A stretch of DNA of 20,193 nt from a virus: the IMG/VR virus record IMGVR_UViG_3300031878_000050, positions 1 to 20,193 of that record. One strand, written 5' to 3'. Position numbers and translations under genes: made by a program. Below the pieces are notes generated by a model, which worked only from the letters and a program-made list of their open reading frames with translations, did not search any database and was not told where the DNA came from. This document shows, one piece after another, positions 1 to 7,209 of this stretch. Each line of letters begins with the position of its first letter. Position 1 is the first letter of the stretch.

Positions 1-57
1 ACCCCTGTGGGGAATTGTGAAGATTCGATGAAAAAGGGGAAAACTGCAAAATGCCCC

Positions 58-86
58 TTGACGAGTTGCGAAGTAGATAGTAGAAT
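58..86 (+). promoter_or_regulatory. Promoter P1, inside left TIR
   Basis: A TTGACG box (58-63) is followed by a 17-base spacer and TAGAAT (81-86), close to the bacterial sigma-70 consensus. The -35 box overlaps the right arm of the AAGGGG/CCCCTT dyad, which could be an operator. It reads into the 73-residue gene at 133. The same promoter is found at 401-429 and, inverted, at 20108-20136. Confidence 0.85.
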
Positions 87-90
87 GAGA

Positions 91-107
91 GTGAAAGGTT
101 GAAGCAA
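91..107 (+). repeat. Conserved leader repeat, copy 1 of 3
   Basis: The 17-base word GTGAAAGGTTGAAGCAA lies just after the P1 -10 box and before a purine-rich ribosome site. It recurs exactly at 434-450 after promoter P2, and inverted at 20087-20103 after the right-end promoter. Its place at the start of three transcripts suggests a 5'-UTR role such as stability, translation or antitermination; which one is not known. Confidence 0.8.
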
Positions 108-132
108 AGAGAGAAGAGAAAGGAGGACAGCA

Positions 133-354
133 ATGCACATCAGCTACAAGATTAGCCGCGGTTACTACCTCACAAAGGATAACAAGATCATTCAGGTAGT
201 CATCTTCTTTCATGGTAGTACTAAGTATGGTTACAAGGCCAAAATAGCCCTATGGGGAAAGTCTGAAGAAGAGGCATTTTGGGTAGATGGTCGTCGAGTT
301 AGTTGGAATCGTGAGTATATCGAAAAGCTACAAAAGGAATTGCAAAAAGCGTGA
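133..354 (+). CDS. Small protein of unknown function (73 aa)
   Basis: First gene after the left TIR. ATG 133 follows a strong ribosome site (AAAGGAGGA, 119-127), so the start is well supported. The protein is small and basic: an aromatic and lysine-rich N-terminal half, a middle with GYKAKIALWGK, and a C-terminal helix that probably begins near residue 58 (SWNREYIEKLQKELQKA). There is no signal peptide or membrane segment and no family I recognise. Transcribed from P1 as the leftmost inward gene, it is likely expressed early, as small host-directed proteins at phage genome ends often are; that role is inference from position only. Confidence 0.75.
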   Translation: MHISYKISRGYYLTKDNKIIQVVIFFHGSTKYGYKAKIALWGKSEEEAFWVDGRRVSWNREYIEKLQKELQKA

Positions 355-400
355 TCTATATGCTAAACCCTGAGAAAAACAGAAAAATCCTGAATCCCCC

Positions 401-429
401 TTGACGTGTAATTGACCGCATGCTAGAAT
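401..429 (+). promoter_or_regulatory. Promoter P2, copy of the TIR promoter
   Basis: TTGACG (401-406), 17-base spacer, TAGAAT (424-429). The preceding CCCC and the following GTGAAAGGTTGAAGCAA leader match the TIR cassette, while the spacer sequence differs. It drives the 49-residue gene at 469 and probably the gene at 725. Confidence 0.85.
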
Positions 430-433
430 AGGG

Positions 434-450
434 GTGAAAGGTTGAAGCAA
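434..450 (+). repeat. Conserved leader repeat, copy 2 of 3
   Basis: Exact copy of GTGAAAGGTTGAAGCAA found at 91-107 and inverted at 20087-20103. It follows P2 and is itself followed by AGAAAGGAGG, as in the TIR copies, although the linker between leader and ribosome site is shorter here. Confidence 0.8.
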
Positions 451-468
451 GCAGAAAGGAGGAAAACA

Positions 469-618
469 ATGAACGAAGTAATCACGAACAATCCACAAGG
501 CTGGCATGAGGATTGGGACAACGGAATGGACATTGAAATTATCGCAGAGAAGTGGGAAGAGCTAAAGCAACTAGAGGAGGAATACAAGGGATACGGATGG
601 GATGATGAGGAAGAGTAA
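469..618 (+). CDS. Small acidic protein of unknown function (49 aa)
   Basis: A short reading frame starting MNEVITNNPQGWHEDW and ending GYGWDDEEE, stop TAA at 616-618. It is supported by promoter P2, the repeated leader and a strong ribosome site (AAAGGAGG, 455-462) seven bases before ATG 469. The protein is very acidic, with a likely helix from about residue 21 (MDIEIIAEKWEELKQL) and a D/E tail. Small acidic proteins made from early phage promoters often bind host enzymes or mimic DNA; here that is only a possibility. No family is recognised. Confidence 0.7.
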   Translation: MNEVITNNPQGWHEDWDNGMDIEIIAEKWEELKQLEEEYKGYGWDDEEE

Positions 619-724
619 ATAGCAGAGAATTAGAAAAGCAGGGAAGCATACCGTAAGGTATCCTGGTAAGGAAGCCACCCCTCCACTACCACTACCCCTA
701 ACCCAAGACTAAAGGAGACCAAAG

Positions 725-973
725 ATGATCACGTTCGACTATGTACGTAGTAATCAGGGCGACTATGCAGTACAACTATATGACGATCATGGTTACTTCT
801 GCATCCTTACATCTGACCTTGAATACCCCCAAGGTATAGGTTGGGCAACAGAATGGGAAGTAATCGACCCTGGAGAAGTACCTGAAGAGGTGCGTAGGGA
901 ATTAGACTTAGCAGTGGATGGATACCTTGACTACCTAGCGTATAGGGATAGTGAGGACAACCCTATAGGATAG
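725..973 (+). CDS. Small acidic protein, paralogue of the right-end gene (82 aa)
   Basis: ATG 725 has a good ribosome site (AAAGGAG, 711-717) and lies 106 bases after the previous stop, presumably on the P2 transcript. The protein is acidic, with alternating hydrophobic residues in its first half that suggest beta strands (YAVQLYDDHGYFCILTSD) and a C-terminal helix after VPEEVRREL. It resembles the 84-residue protein read inward from the right TIR (19806-20060): both have an N-terminal YVR, a GY/GF-x-x-I-x-T-D stretch, then W-x-V and VPE-x-V-x-x-x-L at matching spacing. So a related gene sits near each end. Function unknown. Confidence 0.75.
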   Translation: MITFDYVRSNQGDYAVQLYDDHGYFCILTSDLEYPQGIGWATEWEVIDPGEVPEEVRRELDLAVDGYLDYLAYRDSEDNPIG

Positions 974-993
974 AAAAATTCGACTAACCCACC

Positions 994-1022
994 TTGACTG
1001 GACACTTGGTTTGCACTATAAT
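994..1022 (+). promoter_or_regulatory. Promoter P3
   Basis: TTGACT (994-999), 17-base spacer, and a perfect TATAAT (1017-1022): the strongest match to the sigma-70 consensus in the window. Unlike P1 and P2 it lacks the CCCC prefix and the GTGAAAGG leader, so it may be regulated differently. It drives the gene at 1067. Confidence 0.85.
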
Positions 1023-1066
1023 GTCATCGAGCGAAGGGGAGAGCAACGAAACCAAGGGGAATAAAA

Positions 1067-1675
1067 ATGATTCGCAAGCTAACTAAATTTGAGATCAAAA
1101 GCCTAGTTTCAGATTGCCCTGCTTTGCAGTATGCTCTCCAGGTTCTTGATGAGAATCCCCCTCTACCCCTACCCTCTCCCCACCCCCTGCGGGATGAAGT
1201 TGTCGAGCGTGTACGTGAGTGTGCACATGCCTGGATGAAGGGGCAAGTTTTGGATGAGCAGTTAGACAAGGCTATCGTTGGATTCTGCTACCTAGTAAGG
1301 AATTACCCCGAGCATCCCGCGTTTGACGCATTGCGGGATAACCTGACACGTGGAGAATTGCAAGCTGCACTACGCAAGATTGGGGACACTTACGCTTGCA
1401 AGTTTTCCCCTTGTGTAGTAAAAGGAGCGTCCCTTTATGTAGTGGCTAAAGGTGAACCACCACACATCTTTGAACCACTATACCTAGCTACCCTAGGTAA
1501 ACTGGAACCGCGGATCAAGGATATAGGTCTAAAGGTTCTAGGGGATTGCTTGCGGGCAATTTGCATGATTTCCACTTCGCAGAAGCGTATCCCTCAGCAC
1601 CAGCATTGGGCAATCGCTAGGCTGATTTGGGATATGTACAACTACAAGATAGATTTTTATTACATCCGGAAGTGA
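1067..1675 (+). CDS. Protein of unknown function (202 aa)
   Basis: ATG 1067 follows AAGGGG (1054-1059) and promoter P3. The protein seems mostly helical. A proline-rich linker (ENPPLPLPSPHPL, about residues 29-41) separates a short N-terminal helix from the rest, and the C-terminal third is rich in hydrophobic residues (LKVLGDCLRAICMIS; IARLIWDMYNYKIDFYYI). No clear membrane segment, catalytic motif or known family is visible. It is followed 11 bases later by the gene at 1687 and is probably co-transcribed with it. Position among early genes suggests an accessory or host-takeover role, but nothing in the sequence proves it. Confidence 0.7.
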   Translation: MIRKLTKFEIKSLVSDCPALQYALQVLDENPPLPLPSPHPLRDEVVERVRECAHAWMKGQVLDEQLDKAIVGFCYLVRNYPEHPAFDALRDNLTRGELQAALRKIGDTYACKFSPCVVKGASLYVVAKGEPPHIFEPLYLATLGKLEPRIKDIGLKVLGDCLRAICMISTSQKRIPQHQHWAIARLIWDMYNYKIDFYYIRK

Positions 1676-1686
1676 AAGGTATTATC

Positions 1687-2187
1687 ATGCGGACATGGTT
1701 CTGTAGTTACATGCGCACTAGTGATGGAGACATTATACCATGGTTGGATTGCGTTAGTCACTATGAGCCAAACACCACAACTGAAACAGTTTACACCCTA
1801 AGCCTATACAAACTGTTTCCCAATTTACAAACAGAGCTAACCAAGACAATTAGGAAATGTCGATTAGTTGTGAAGAATAAAAAGAGTCTAAGGGATGCTT
1901 TGAAGCTAGGAGTCTATGTAGTAGGTGAACGTGTCTTTGCAGTGGTTGATGCAGATACTGCTTACGAAGTAAGTAACGGTAAGCTAATCAAGCTATCCCA
2001 GGATGATTATCAAGGGTATATCAAACCTGAATACTTTATCTCTACACCCCAAGAATTCGCTAGCCTACCTGAAAAGATTCTGAGGACCATGCTTGATCTT
2101 TTCAAAGAAGCAGCTAAAGATCAGGTTACCCCAACACTCAAGGAGAACGTAGATGGACACACAAGCAACACGGAATCTAATAGCTAA
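1687..2187 (+). CDS. Protein of unknown function (166 aa)
   Basis: The frame is open from 1627, but ATG 1687 is preferred because GAAAGG lies at a proper distance before it and an earlier start would overlap the previous gene by about 50 bases. The protein starts MRTWFCSYMRTSDGD and has a mixed strand/helix pattern; its middle (LGVYVVGERVFAVVDADTAY) looks like beta strands and the C-terminal part is helical and charged. No family is recognised. It ends 30 bases before the convergent end of the reductase gene, with no obvious terminator hairpin between them. Confidence 0.65.
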   Translation: MRTWFCSYMRTSDGDIIPWLDCVSHYEPNTTTETVYTLSLYKLFPNLQTELTKTIRKCRLVVKNKKSLRDALKLGVYVVGERVFAVVDADTAYEVSNGKLIKLSQDDYQGYIKPEYFISTPQEFASLPEKILRTMLDLFKEAAKDQVTPTLKENVDGHTSNTESNS

Positions 2188-2248
2188 GGTTGACGAGTGT
2201 GTCAGTGTTTCTACGATCAGAATGAGCAACCCCCCGCAGAGCACGTGA
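2153..2248 (+). CDS. Possible 31-residue peptide
   Basis: A short frame (MDTQATRNLIAKVDECVSVS..., stop TGA 2246-2248) has a good ribosome site (AAGGAG, 2140-2145) seven bases before its ATG. It overlaps the end of the previous gene and then runs into the 3' end of the reductase gene on the other strand. The ribosome site is the only support, so this is a weak call. Confidence 0.25.
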   Translation: MDTQATRNLIAKVDECVSVSTIRMSNPPQST

Positions 2249-4112
2249 AGAGTGACTGAGCATTCACGGGTTGATCGAATTCTCTGAGTTTGCTCCAGTC
2301 AATCTTTGGGAATTGTCTCATCATGTCCATATACTCATCCTCAGTAATCTCCTCATTAGGTGCATACTTGTAGGTTCCATTATCCCTAGGTAGAAACGAA
2401 ACACCTGTTATGCTGTCCATGTGATTCCACACCCATTCACCAACTTCATCCCATTCGTTGTCTCCAACGTACACTGTGCATGAAACTGAATGTTCAGTAT
2501 AATTCTCTCTCCACGCTAACCAGTTTTCCAGTTGTTGGATTGCACTAAGATCGTTGCGCGTCAACACCCCTTCGGGAGACTTTACAGGGAAGCAGAAAAC
2601 CATCAACCTTTCTGGAGCTTCAGGAGCAGGGGCATGTGGTACACCTTGCGACACTAGGAATTTGCACATTGGACTATCTTTACTCTCTCTCACCCATCTA
2701 CGATAGAATCTAGCATACCTAGGATGAACACCCGAAGAGCAACCAAAAAGGACCGCGGAATCTCCCGATGGTTTCACGGTAGTAATCGCTTTCGGTATGT
2801 TGATTCCAAACCTTTGCGCAAGCATCCGAGCAGTTTGAATCGACTCCTCCTTGAGTTTTCGCATTAGTGCTTCTCTACCCGAGATGCCATACCTTAGTAA
2901 TTCGCAATCCACTTGCCCTGTAATATCTACCCCTAGTAATCTCTCCTCTTCACAATTACGCTTCCACTCACTGCGGATATAGTTGAAGTCTGTGCATAGG
3001 CTTTGCAGTACACCAAAGTATGTAGCTGCTCTTACTTTATCTACTAAGGATTCCGTTGTGTCTCCTTGACGAGCTACAGCAATGGATAGATTGCAGAATT
3101 CAAACGGTCTCAGTACAATCTCCCCACAAGGGTTGGTACCAAAATCGCAAGACTCTCTCCTTGAGGGTTTCAATCTCCGCGTAGCGTCGCGGTTGAAAAT
3201 TCCCCGTTCACCACTCCCGCTTTGCCTTAGTGCTTCCCATTCGTCAATGAACGATTGCTTTGTGTAGTTGCGATCGTACACCGCGGAGTTGTTAGCCATG
3301 GAGAGATAAAGACCATGATCCCAATAAGTCTTGTCATTCCACCATTCACCCGACTTGATGAATCTCATACCAAGAGAGTGAAGATCAGAGAGTGATATTA
3401 GTGCAGCACGCCTTACACCACCTACTTGAACAATTCTACCTATAAAGCATGCAATGCGATGTACATCTGTGTCTCTTAGTTTATGACCACCATTACTAGA
3501 GATAACATTACGTGTAAAGTTGATCAATTCCCTCAAGGGTTCAGGTCCACTAGCATATCCACCTTTGGTCTTGAGGATTGATCCTTTAGGTCTCACTAAG
3601 TGTGTGTCTAATTCGACATCGTATCCGTCAAAGAAAATCTCAAGGCAACGCAATAGTGCGTCGCACCATCCCTCAGTTGTGTCTTCTACTACCACCTTTT
3701 CCACTACCTTACCATTCCAAGGCTTTACTCTAGGTAGGTTACTGATATACTGCTCCTCAACAGAGAAACCTACACCTGTACCTTGCATGAGGACGTATAA
3801 CATTTCCGCAAAGCATCTCAGGTCAATCAAAGGTATATACGAGCAGTTGTAAACACCAACGTTGCATCGATCTAACGCTGGTCCAGCTAGTTGAATTACA
3901 CGCAAAGCTGGTGAAGCCTGCATGTGTAGGAGTTTATCTTTCAACCAAGACCATTCCTCTTGCTTTAGGTATGCTTTGTGCTTAGTCGCAACCTTTTGCA
4001 ACCAAGGTATAATCCTGTCGCAAACAGCCTCAGTCCACGTTTCTCTACGGTTTTCCTGAGGAATCCATCGCGAAAACTTGGAATAAAACTGATAAGTTTG
4101 TAGGTCATGCAT
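2217..4112 (-). CDS. nrdJ: Adenosylcobalamin-dependent ribonucleoside-triphosphate reductase (class II)
   Basis: Reduces ribonucleotides to deoxyribonucleotides with a B12-generated cysteine radical. It is the monomeric class II type: TNPCGEI holds the radical cysteine C329 and the catalytic glutamate, EFCNL follows with C340 (the same 11-residue spacing as C408/C419 in the Lactobacillus leichmannii enzyme), YNCSY (C90) supplies the N-terminal partner cysteine, KPSGDSAVLFGCSSGVHPR is the phosphate-binding stretch, and CSAGGC at the very C-terminus (C624/C629) is the swivelling redox pair that thioredoxin reduces. ATG 4112 is chosen for its AAGGAGG site; upstream in-frame codons to 4208 lack one. 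At 631 residues it is shorter than the 739-residue L. leichmannii enzyme. It diverges from dcd and thyX, with a dyad between them. No B12 riboswitch was recognised. Confidence 0.93.
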   Translation of the reverse strand: MHDLQTYQFYSKFSRWIPQENRRETWTEAVCDRIIPWLQKVATKHKAYLKQEEWSWLKDKLLHMQASPALRVIQLAGPALDRCNVGVYNCSYIPLIDLRCFAEMLYVLMQGTGVGFSVEEQYISNLPRVKPWNGKVVEKVVVEDTTEGWCDALLRCLEIFFDGYDVELDTHLVRPKGSILKTKGGYASGPEPLRELINFTRNVISSNGGHKLRDTDVHRIACFIGRIVQVGGVRRAALISLSDLHSLGMRFIKSGEWWNDKTYWDHGLYLSMANNSAVYDRNYTKQSFIDEWEALRQSGSGERGIFNRDATRRLKPSRRESCDFGTNPCGEIVLRPFEFCNLSIAVARQGDTTESLVDKVRAATYFGVLQSLCTDFNYIRSEWKRNCEEERLLGVDITGQVDCELLRYGISGREALMRKLKEESIQTARMLAQRFGINIPKAITTVKPSGDSAVLFGCSSGVHPRYARFYRRWVRESKDSPMCKFLVSQGVPHAPAPEAPERLMVFCFPVKSPEGVLTRNDLSAIQQLENWLAWRENYTEHSVSCTVYVGDNEWDEVGEWVWNHMDSITGVSFLPRDNGTYKYAPNEEITEDEYMDMMRQFPKIDWSKLREFDQPVNAQSLFTCSAGGCSF

Positions 4113-4144
4113 AGCTTTGTCCTCCTTGCGTCGAGTTGCCAGGT

Positions 4145-4159
4145 ACACTAATTTAGTGT
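4145..4159. promoter_or_regulatory. Candidate operator dyad between nrdJ and dcd
   Basis: ACACTAA-T-TTAGTGT is a perfect 7-bp dyad around one central base, in the 116-bp gap between the two divergent nucleotide-synthesis genes. Its place suits a dimeric repressor acting on both sides. No convincing -35/-10 pair was found in this gap, so the promoters it might control are undefined. A second, 10-bp palindrome (CGTGTACACG, 4200-4209) lies just before the dcd start. Confidence 0.4.
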
Positions 4160-4228
4160 CTCGGGTATTACTGAGCGACTCTAAGCCGCATAAAATCCGC
4201 GTGTACACGAAGTATTGGGAGTTCCATC

Positions 4229-4837
4229 ATGCTTGCCAGTGGGAAAGAGTTGTTAGATATTGTCTCACGTTGGGAAAACGTTTTAGCTACCCATCAACGT
4301 GGGGGAAACCTTTGCTCTTATGGTCTAGGTTATGCAGGATACGATCTAAGATTGTCCAATCAATTCCGCATTCCTAGTTTGTACTACGTGAATCCAGGTA
4401 AGAATCGTTCCGTAATTCAACCCAAGGGGATGTACACATTTATCAATGGTGCAATACCCCAATTCAAGTATAACAAGACAGTCTCGCCATTGAATCCCTA
4501 TGAGCACTACGTTGATGTTGTTGTTGAAAGCAATATCCTAGTACTACCTAGCTACACTACAATCCTTGCTCACTCTATTGAGAAGATCGTAGTACCTGAG
4601 AATTATCTAGGAATTTGTCTCGGGAAGTCTTCATATGCACGCATAGGCCTACTAGTAAACACTACACCAGCGGAACCTGGATGGAGAGGCAATCTCGTTA
4701 TTGAGCTAACGAACCTGTCGCCATGGAAAATTGAGCTACGCATTGGTGAAGGGATCGCACAGATGCTTTTTCTCAAGCTAACTGATAAGGCTACGTATCA
4801 AGGTCGTTGGCAAGATCAGAAGCTACCAAAGGAGTAA
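4229..4837 (+). CDS. dcd: dCTP deaminase
   Basis: Deaminates dCTP to dUTP, or directly to dUMP if bifunctional, feeding thymidylate synthesis by ThyX downstream. The family pattern is clear: YDLRLSNQF near residue 38 (the conserved 'xDLRLg' strand), LGKSSYAR (131-138) with the triphosphate-binding region, a TPAEPGWRG loop, and VIELTN carrying the catalytic glutamate (E159). GEGIAQMLF follows, and the end has the YQGRWQDQKLPK tail typical of dCTP deaminases. At 202 residues it is of normal length. ATG 4229 follows a weak GGGAG. The thyX start lies 3 bases after its stop, with the thyX ribosome site AAGGAG in its last codons, so the two are translationally linked. Confidence 0.9.
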   Translation: MLASGKELLDIVSRWENVLATHQRGGNLCSYGLGYAGYDLRLSNQFRIPSLYYVNPGKNRSVIQPKGMYTFINGAIPQFKYNKTVSPLNPYEHYVDVVVESNILVLPSYTTILAHSIEKIVVPENYLGICLGKSSYARIGLLVNTTPAEPGWRGNLVIELTNLSPWKIELRIGEGIAQMLFLKLTDKATYQGRWQDQKLPKE

Positions 4838-4840
4838 ACC

Positions 4841-5578
4841 ATGGAAGTTTACCTAATCGCTAAGAGCCAACCTATCTATCACACAATCTCTCAGTGGTTA
4901 TCTAAACACCACGTGGACTATAAACCCACAACAACGCATTCAACTGAGGCTATCGCAGAATATGCGGGGAGAGTTTGCTACGACTCATTCGCTAACCCGC
5001 GTCCAGGTGGAACGCAAGCCTACTTAGAGAACATCCTCAAGCAGGGTCATGGTTCGGTTTTGGAGCATTGCGTGTACACTTTCGCATTCGTTGGGTTATC
5101 TCGTGTATGCACGCATGAGCTAGTGCGTCATCGCGCGGGGTTCTCTTATTCCCAACGTAGTCAACGCTATTGCGATGAAGGTTGCATGAGTGTTGTTGAC
5201 CCACTACAAGGTGTAGAGAGAGGAGATAAACTAGGAGAGGAGATAGAGGAATGTATCAACCGTAGTCGTGAGTTATACGACAAGATATGTTCTCTTCTAG
5301 AGAGAGAAGGCTATCAACGCAAGGTAGTAAGGTCAGTTGCTAGATACTTCCTCCCCCAAGGAATTAGCACGGAAATTGTAGTGACAGCTAATGCACGTTC
5401 CTGGAGGCACTTCGTGGAAACACGTGGATCAAGTCATGCAGATAGAGAAATTAGGTTACTCGCGAACAAGGTCCTTGATAAACTACTAGAAGATTCCCCT
5501 AATCTTTTCGGGGACTACAAGCGTGAACCCTTGGGAGACGGTACATGCGAGATAACAACGGAATGGGAAAAGGTGTAG
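4841..5578 (+). CDS. thyX: Flavin-dependent thymidylate synthase
   Basis: Makes dTMP from dUMP with FAD, NADPH and methylene-tetrahydrofolate. Hallmarks in order: HGSVLEH (70-76), the ThyX signature region RHRAGFSYSQRSQRY (96-110), RYFLPQGISTEIVVTANARSW (168 on) with the N/R residues that bind flavin and dUMP, and RGSSHADREIR (195-205). Length 245 is normal. The signature has one more residue than the usual RHRX7S: the serine falls after eight, not seven, intervening residues. It has a strong ribosome site (AAGGAG) and overlaps the next gene by 34 bases. Together with dcd and the reductase it forms a self-contained dTTP supply route. Confidence 0.93.
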   Translation: MEVYLIAKSQPIYHTISQWLSKHHVDYKPTTTHSTEAIAEYAGRVCYDSFANPRPGGTQAYLENILKQGHGSVLEHCVYTFAFVGLSRVCTHELVRHRAGFSYSQRSQRYCDEGCMSVVDPLQGVERGDKLGEEIEECINRSRELYDKICSLLEREGYQRKVVRSVARYFLPQGISTEIVVTANARSWRHFVETRGSSHADREIRLLANKVLDKLLEDSPNLFGDYKREPLGDGTCEITTEWEKV

Positions 5579-7209
5579 CACCTTCTCTCTTTGCTCATGC
5601 GAAGTGGAGGGAAACCCTATCGGGAATTGATGGGGTTTCTCTCTTTGTCGATATATCCGAGTTACCCGAAGGGGTGTTAGTCCTAGCACCTTCGCAGAAA
5701 GCGGAGAGGTTTTTCAAGACTCAGGGGATACGTTGCCTAGAGGTTGAAGACTACGACAACGTAGAGCACGTATTGCAGAGGGTAAAAAGCGTTCTCTCTC
5801 TAGGGGAAAAGGGTAAGGAAAAACCAAGGGAAAAGAAGGAAGACAAACCTAGTGAAGAGACTAAGGTAGTGAAACTAAAGACTCAGGCTAAGGTTGTGGA
5901 GTTTCTAGAGAAGTACATGGAAAACAACAACTACTATGTTTATAACCACCAGATTGTGCACCTAACACCTAGTGGACTGAAAAAGGTAGATAGGGACTAT
6001 CTCGCCAGGGATGTTATTCGACACTACGAGTTGATATTCGATGGTAAGGACTACATTCCTGCGGATAGGTTGTGTGGTCTTGCACTCTCAGGTGTTTCGT
6101 TGAAGACAATCTCTGCTCATCGCAACTACCCCGTTTACTGTCCACTTGCGACCGATAGTGTCTTGTGTCCCAAGGTTGAACCCACAAAGTTTACATCTAA
6201 GGTTGGTGATATACTCACTAGTGTGGAGAGTTACTTCTCAGTGCTAGGTGTACGGTTCAAAGACGTTCACTCCATGGCTTCTACGCTAGCTGCATTGCTT
6301 ACTCCTCTTGTCTATGTCCCTAACAACCCCATCTGGGTAATCACTTCATCAACCCCAGGTGTTGGAAAAACCCTGCTAGCGCAATCTGTTTTCGCTTTAG
6401 CGACTGGAGAGATAATCCCTGTTACTCCTTATCCCGATAGTGACTCTGAGGCAAGAAAGCAAATAACATCCGCACTACTATCTAACCGTCCTGCACTAAT
6501 CTGGGATAATCTATCTAAACCCCTTGGTGGACCATCAATCGACGCACTGGTCACTTCAAGGTTGTGGAGAGATAGAATCCTAGGGCGTTCTCAGATGGTG
6601 GAACTGACGAAGTTCATTACTCTTGCATGCACAGGGAATAACGTATCACTTACCGCGGACACCTATCGTAGGGTTTACGTTACTCACCTTGAACCCGTCG
6701 GGGACAAACCTGAGTCTAGGTTGTTCACTAAAGACTTGGTAAACGAGTGTATCAACAAGCATAAGCAATTCGTCAAGGATGCAATGGGTTGGTTGGCGTT
6801 CTACGAAAAGCAAGGTTATGTTCCCCAGAGGGGGTTTGGATCGTTTGAACAGTGGAATGCAGTCGTAGGTGGATTTGTTGAATGGTTGTTAGGTGTACAC
6901 CCCGCGGATACATCGGAGAGCATAGTGTCTGAAGACAAGGAGTTACTAGAAAGGTTCCTAGTGAATTTCCCCTATGGGGATTACACTAGTGTGGAGGATA
7001 TACTGAAGGATTGCCAATCGACTATGTTTGGGAATGTGTCCAAGGAATTTGTATCCACAGTCAAAGAGATAACACCTAAACTACTAACTAAGGAACTGTC
7101 CCAGTGGTTGATGAGACATGAAGGTAGAGTGATCGCTGGTAAGGTTATCACTTCAGTGAAGCAGAAGGGAGTGAGGCTATATGCAGTCAAAGAGGTTAGA
7201 TCAGTCTGA
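5545..7209 (+). CDS. P-loop replicative helicase-like protein
   Basis: Probably unwinds the origin or fork during replication. The C-terminal half has an AAA+/superfamily-3-like ATPase: Walker A STPGVGKT (269-276), Walker B PALIWDN (316-322), sensor-1-like ACTGNN (361-366) and a basic pair RR (375-376) soon after. This is the arrangement seen in phage and plasmid primase-helicase C-terminal domains. The N-terminal ~85 residues form a small alpha/beta domain, followed by a charged lysine/glutamate linker (about 87-112); no primase catalytic motif is recognisable. ATG 5545 has GGGAG upstream and overlaps thyX by 34 bases; ATG 5563 is an alternative. No DNA polymerase lies nearby, so host polymerase recruitment is likely. 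Confidence 0.75.
   Translation: MRDNNGMGKGVAPSLFAHAKWRETLSGIDGVSLFVDISELPEGVLVLAPSQKAERFFKTQGIRCLEVEDYDNVEHVLQRVKSVLSLGEKGKEKPREKKEDKPSEETKVVKLKTQAKVVEFLEKYMENNNYYVYNHQIVHLTPSGLKKVDRDYLARDVIRHYELIFDGKDYIPADRLCGLALSGVSLKTISAHRNYPVYCPLATDSVLCPKVEPTKFTSKVGDILTSVESYFSVLGVRFKDVHSMASTLAALLTPLVYVPNNPIWVITSSTPGVGKTLLAQSVFALATGEIIPVTPYPDSDSEARKQITSALLSNRPALIWDNLSKPLGGPSIDALVTSRLWRDRILGRSQMVELTKFITLACTGNNVSLTADTYRRVYVTHLEPVGDKPESRLFTKDLVNECINKHKQFVKDAMGWLAFYEKQGYVPQRGFGSFEQWNAVVGGFVEWLLGVHPADTSESIVSEDKELLERFLVNFPYGDYTSVEDILKDCQSTMFGNVSKEFVSTVKEITPKLLTKELSQWLMRHEGRVIAGKVITSVKQKGVRLYAVKEVRSV

Larger units (their letters stand above)
1..127 (+). repeat. Left terminal inverted repeat (127 bp)
   Basis: Bases 1-127 match the reverse complement of 20067-20193 at every position; the first mismatch is at 128 (C on the left, G on the right). 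The repeat begins with a short palindrome, CCCC-TGT-GGGG (2-12), then holds an AAGGGG...CCCCTT dyad (34-39 and 54-59), a complete sigma-70-type promoter (58-86), a leader, and the core of the ribosome site (AAAGGAGGA). The identity stops just before the spacer to the first start codon, so each end carries the same ready-to-use expression cassette. Such repeats are known at the ends of protein-primed linear phages, linear plasmids and some transposons, but no terminal protein, family B polymerase, protelomerase or transposase is visible here. It may also mark an assembly break at an inverted repeat. Confidence 0.97.

Noticed and set aside
648-661. Small hairpin ATACC-GTAA-GGTAT as a terminator
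   Set aside because: Stem of only five pairs and no T tract; could occur by chance.
1024-1269. Minus-strand frame opposite the 1067 gene
   Set aside because: Arg/Ser-rich shadow with no ribosome site; it would run against promoter P3.
4126-4200. Sigma-70 promoters in the nrdJ-dcd gap
   Set aside because: Candidate pairs such as TTGCGT-N17-TAATTT or TTACTG-N17-TAAAAT match too poorly to call.
4113-4208. Extra 32-residue N-terminus for the ribonucleotide reductase
   Set aside because: ATG 4112 has an AAGGAGG site, and the upstream residues look unlike the family; the region holds the candidate operator instead.
4113-4228. Cobalamin riboswitch before the B12-dependent reductase
   Set aside because: No B12-box-like element was recognised, and the leader is too short for the usual full structure.
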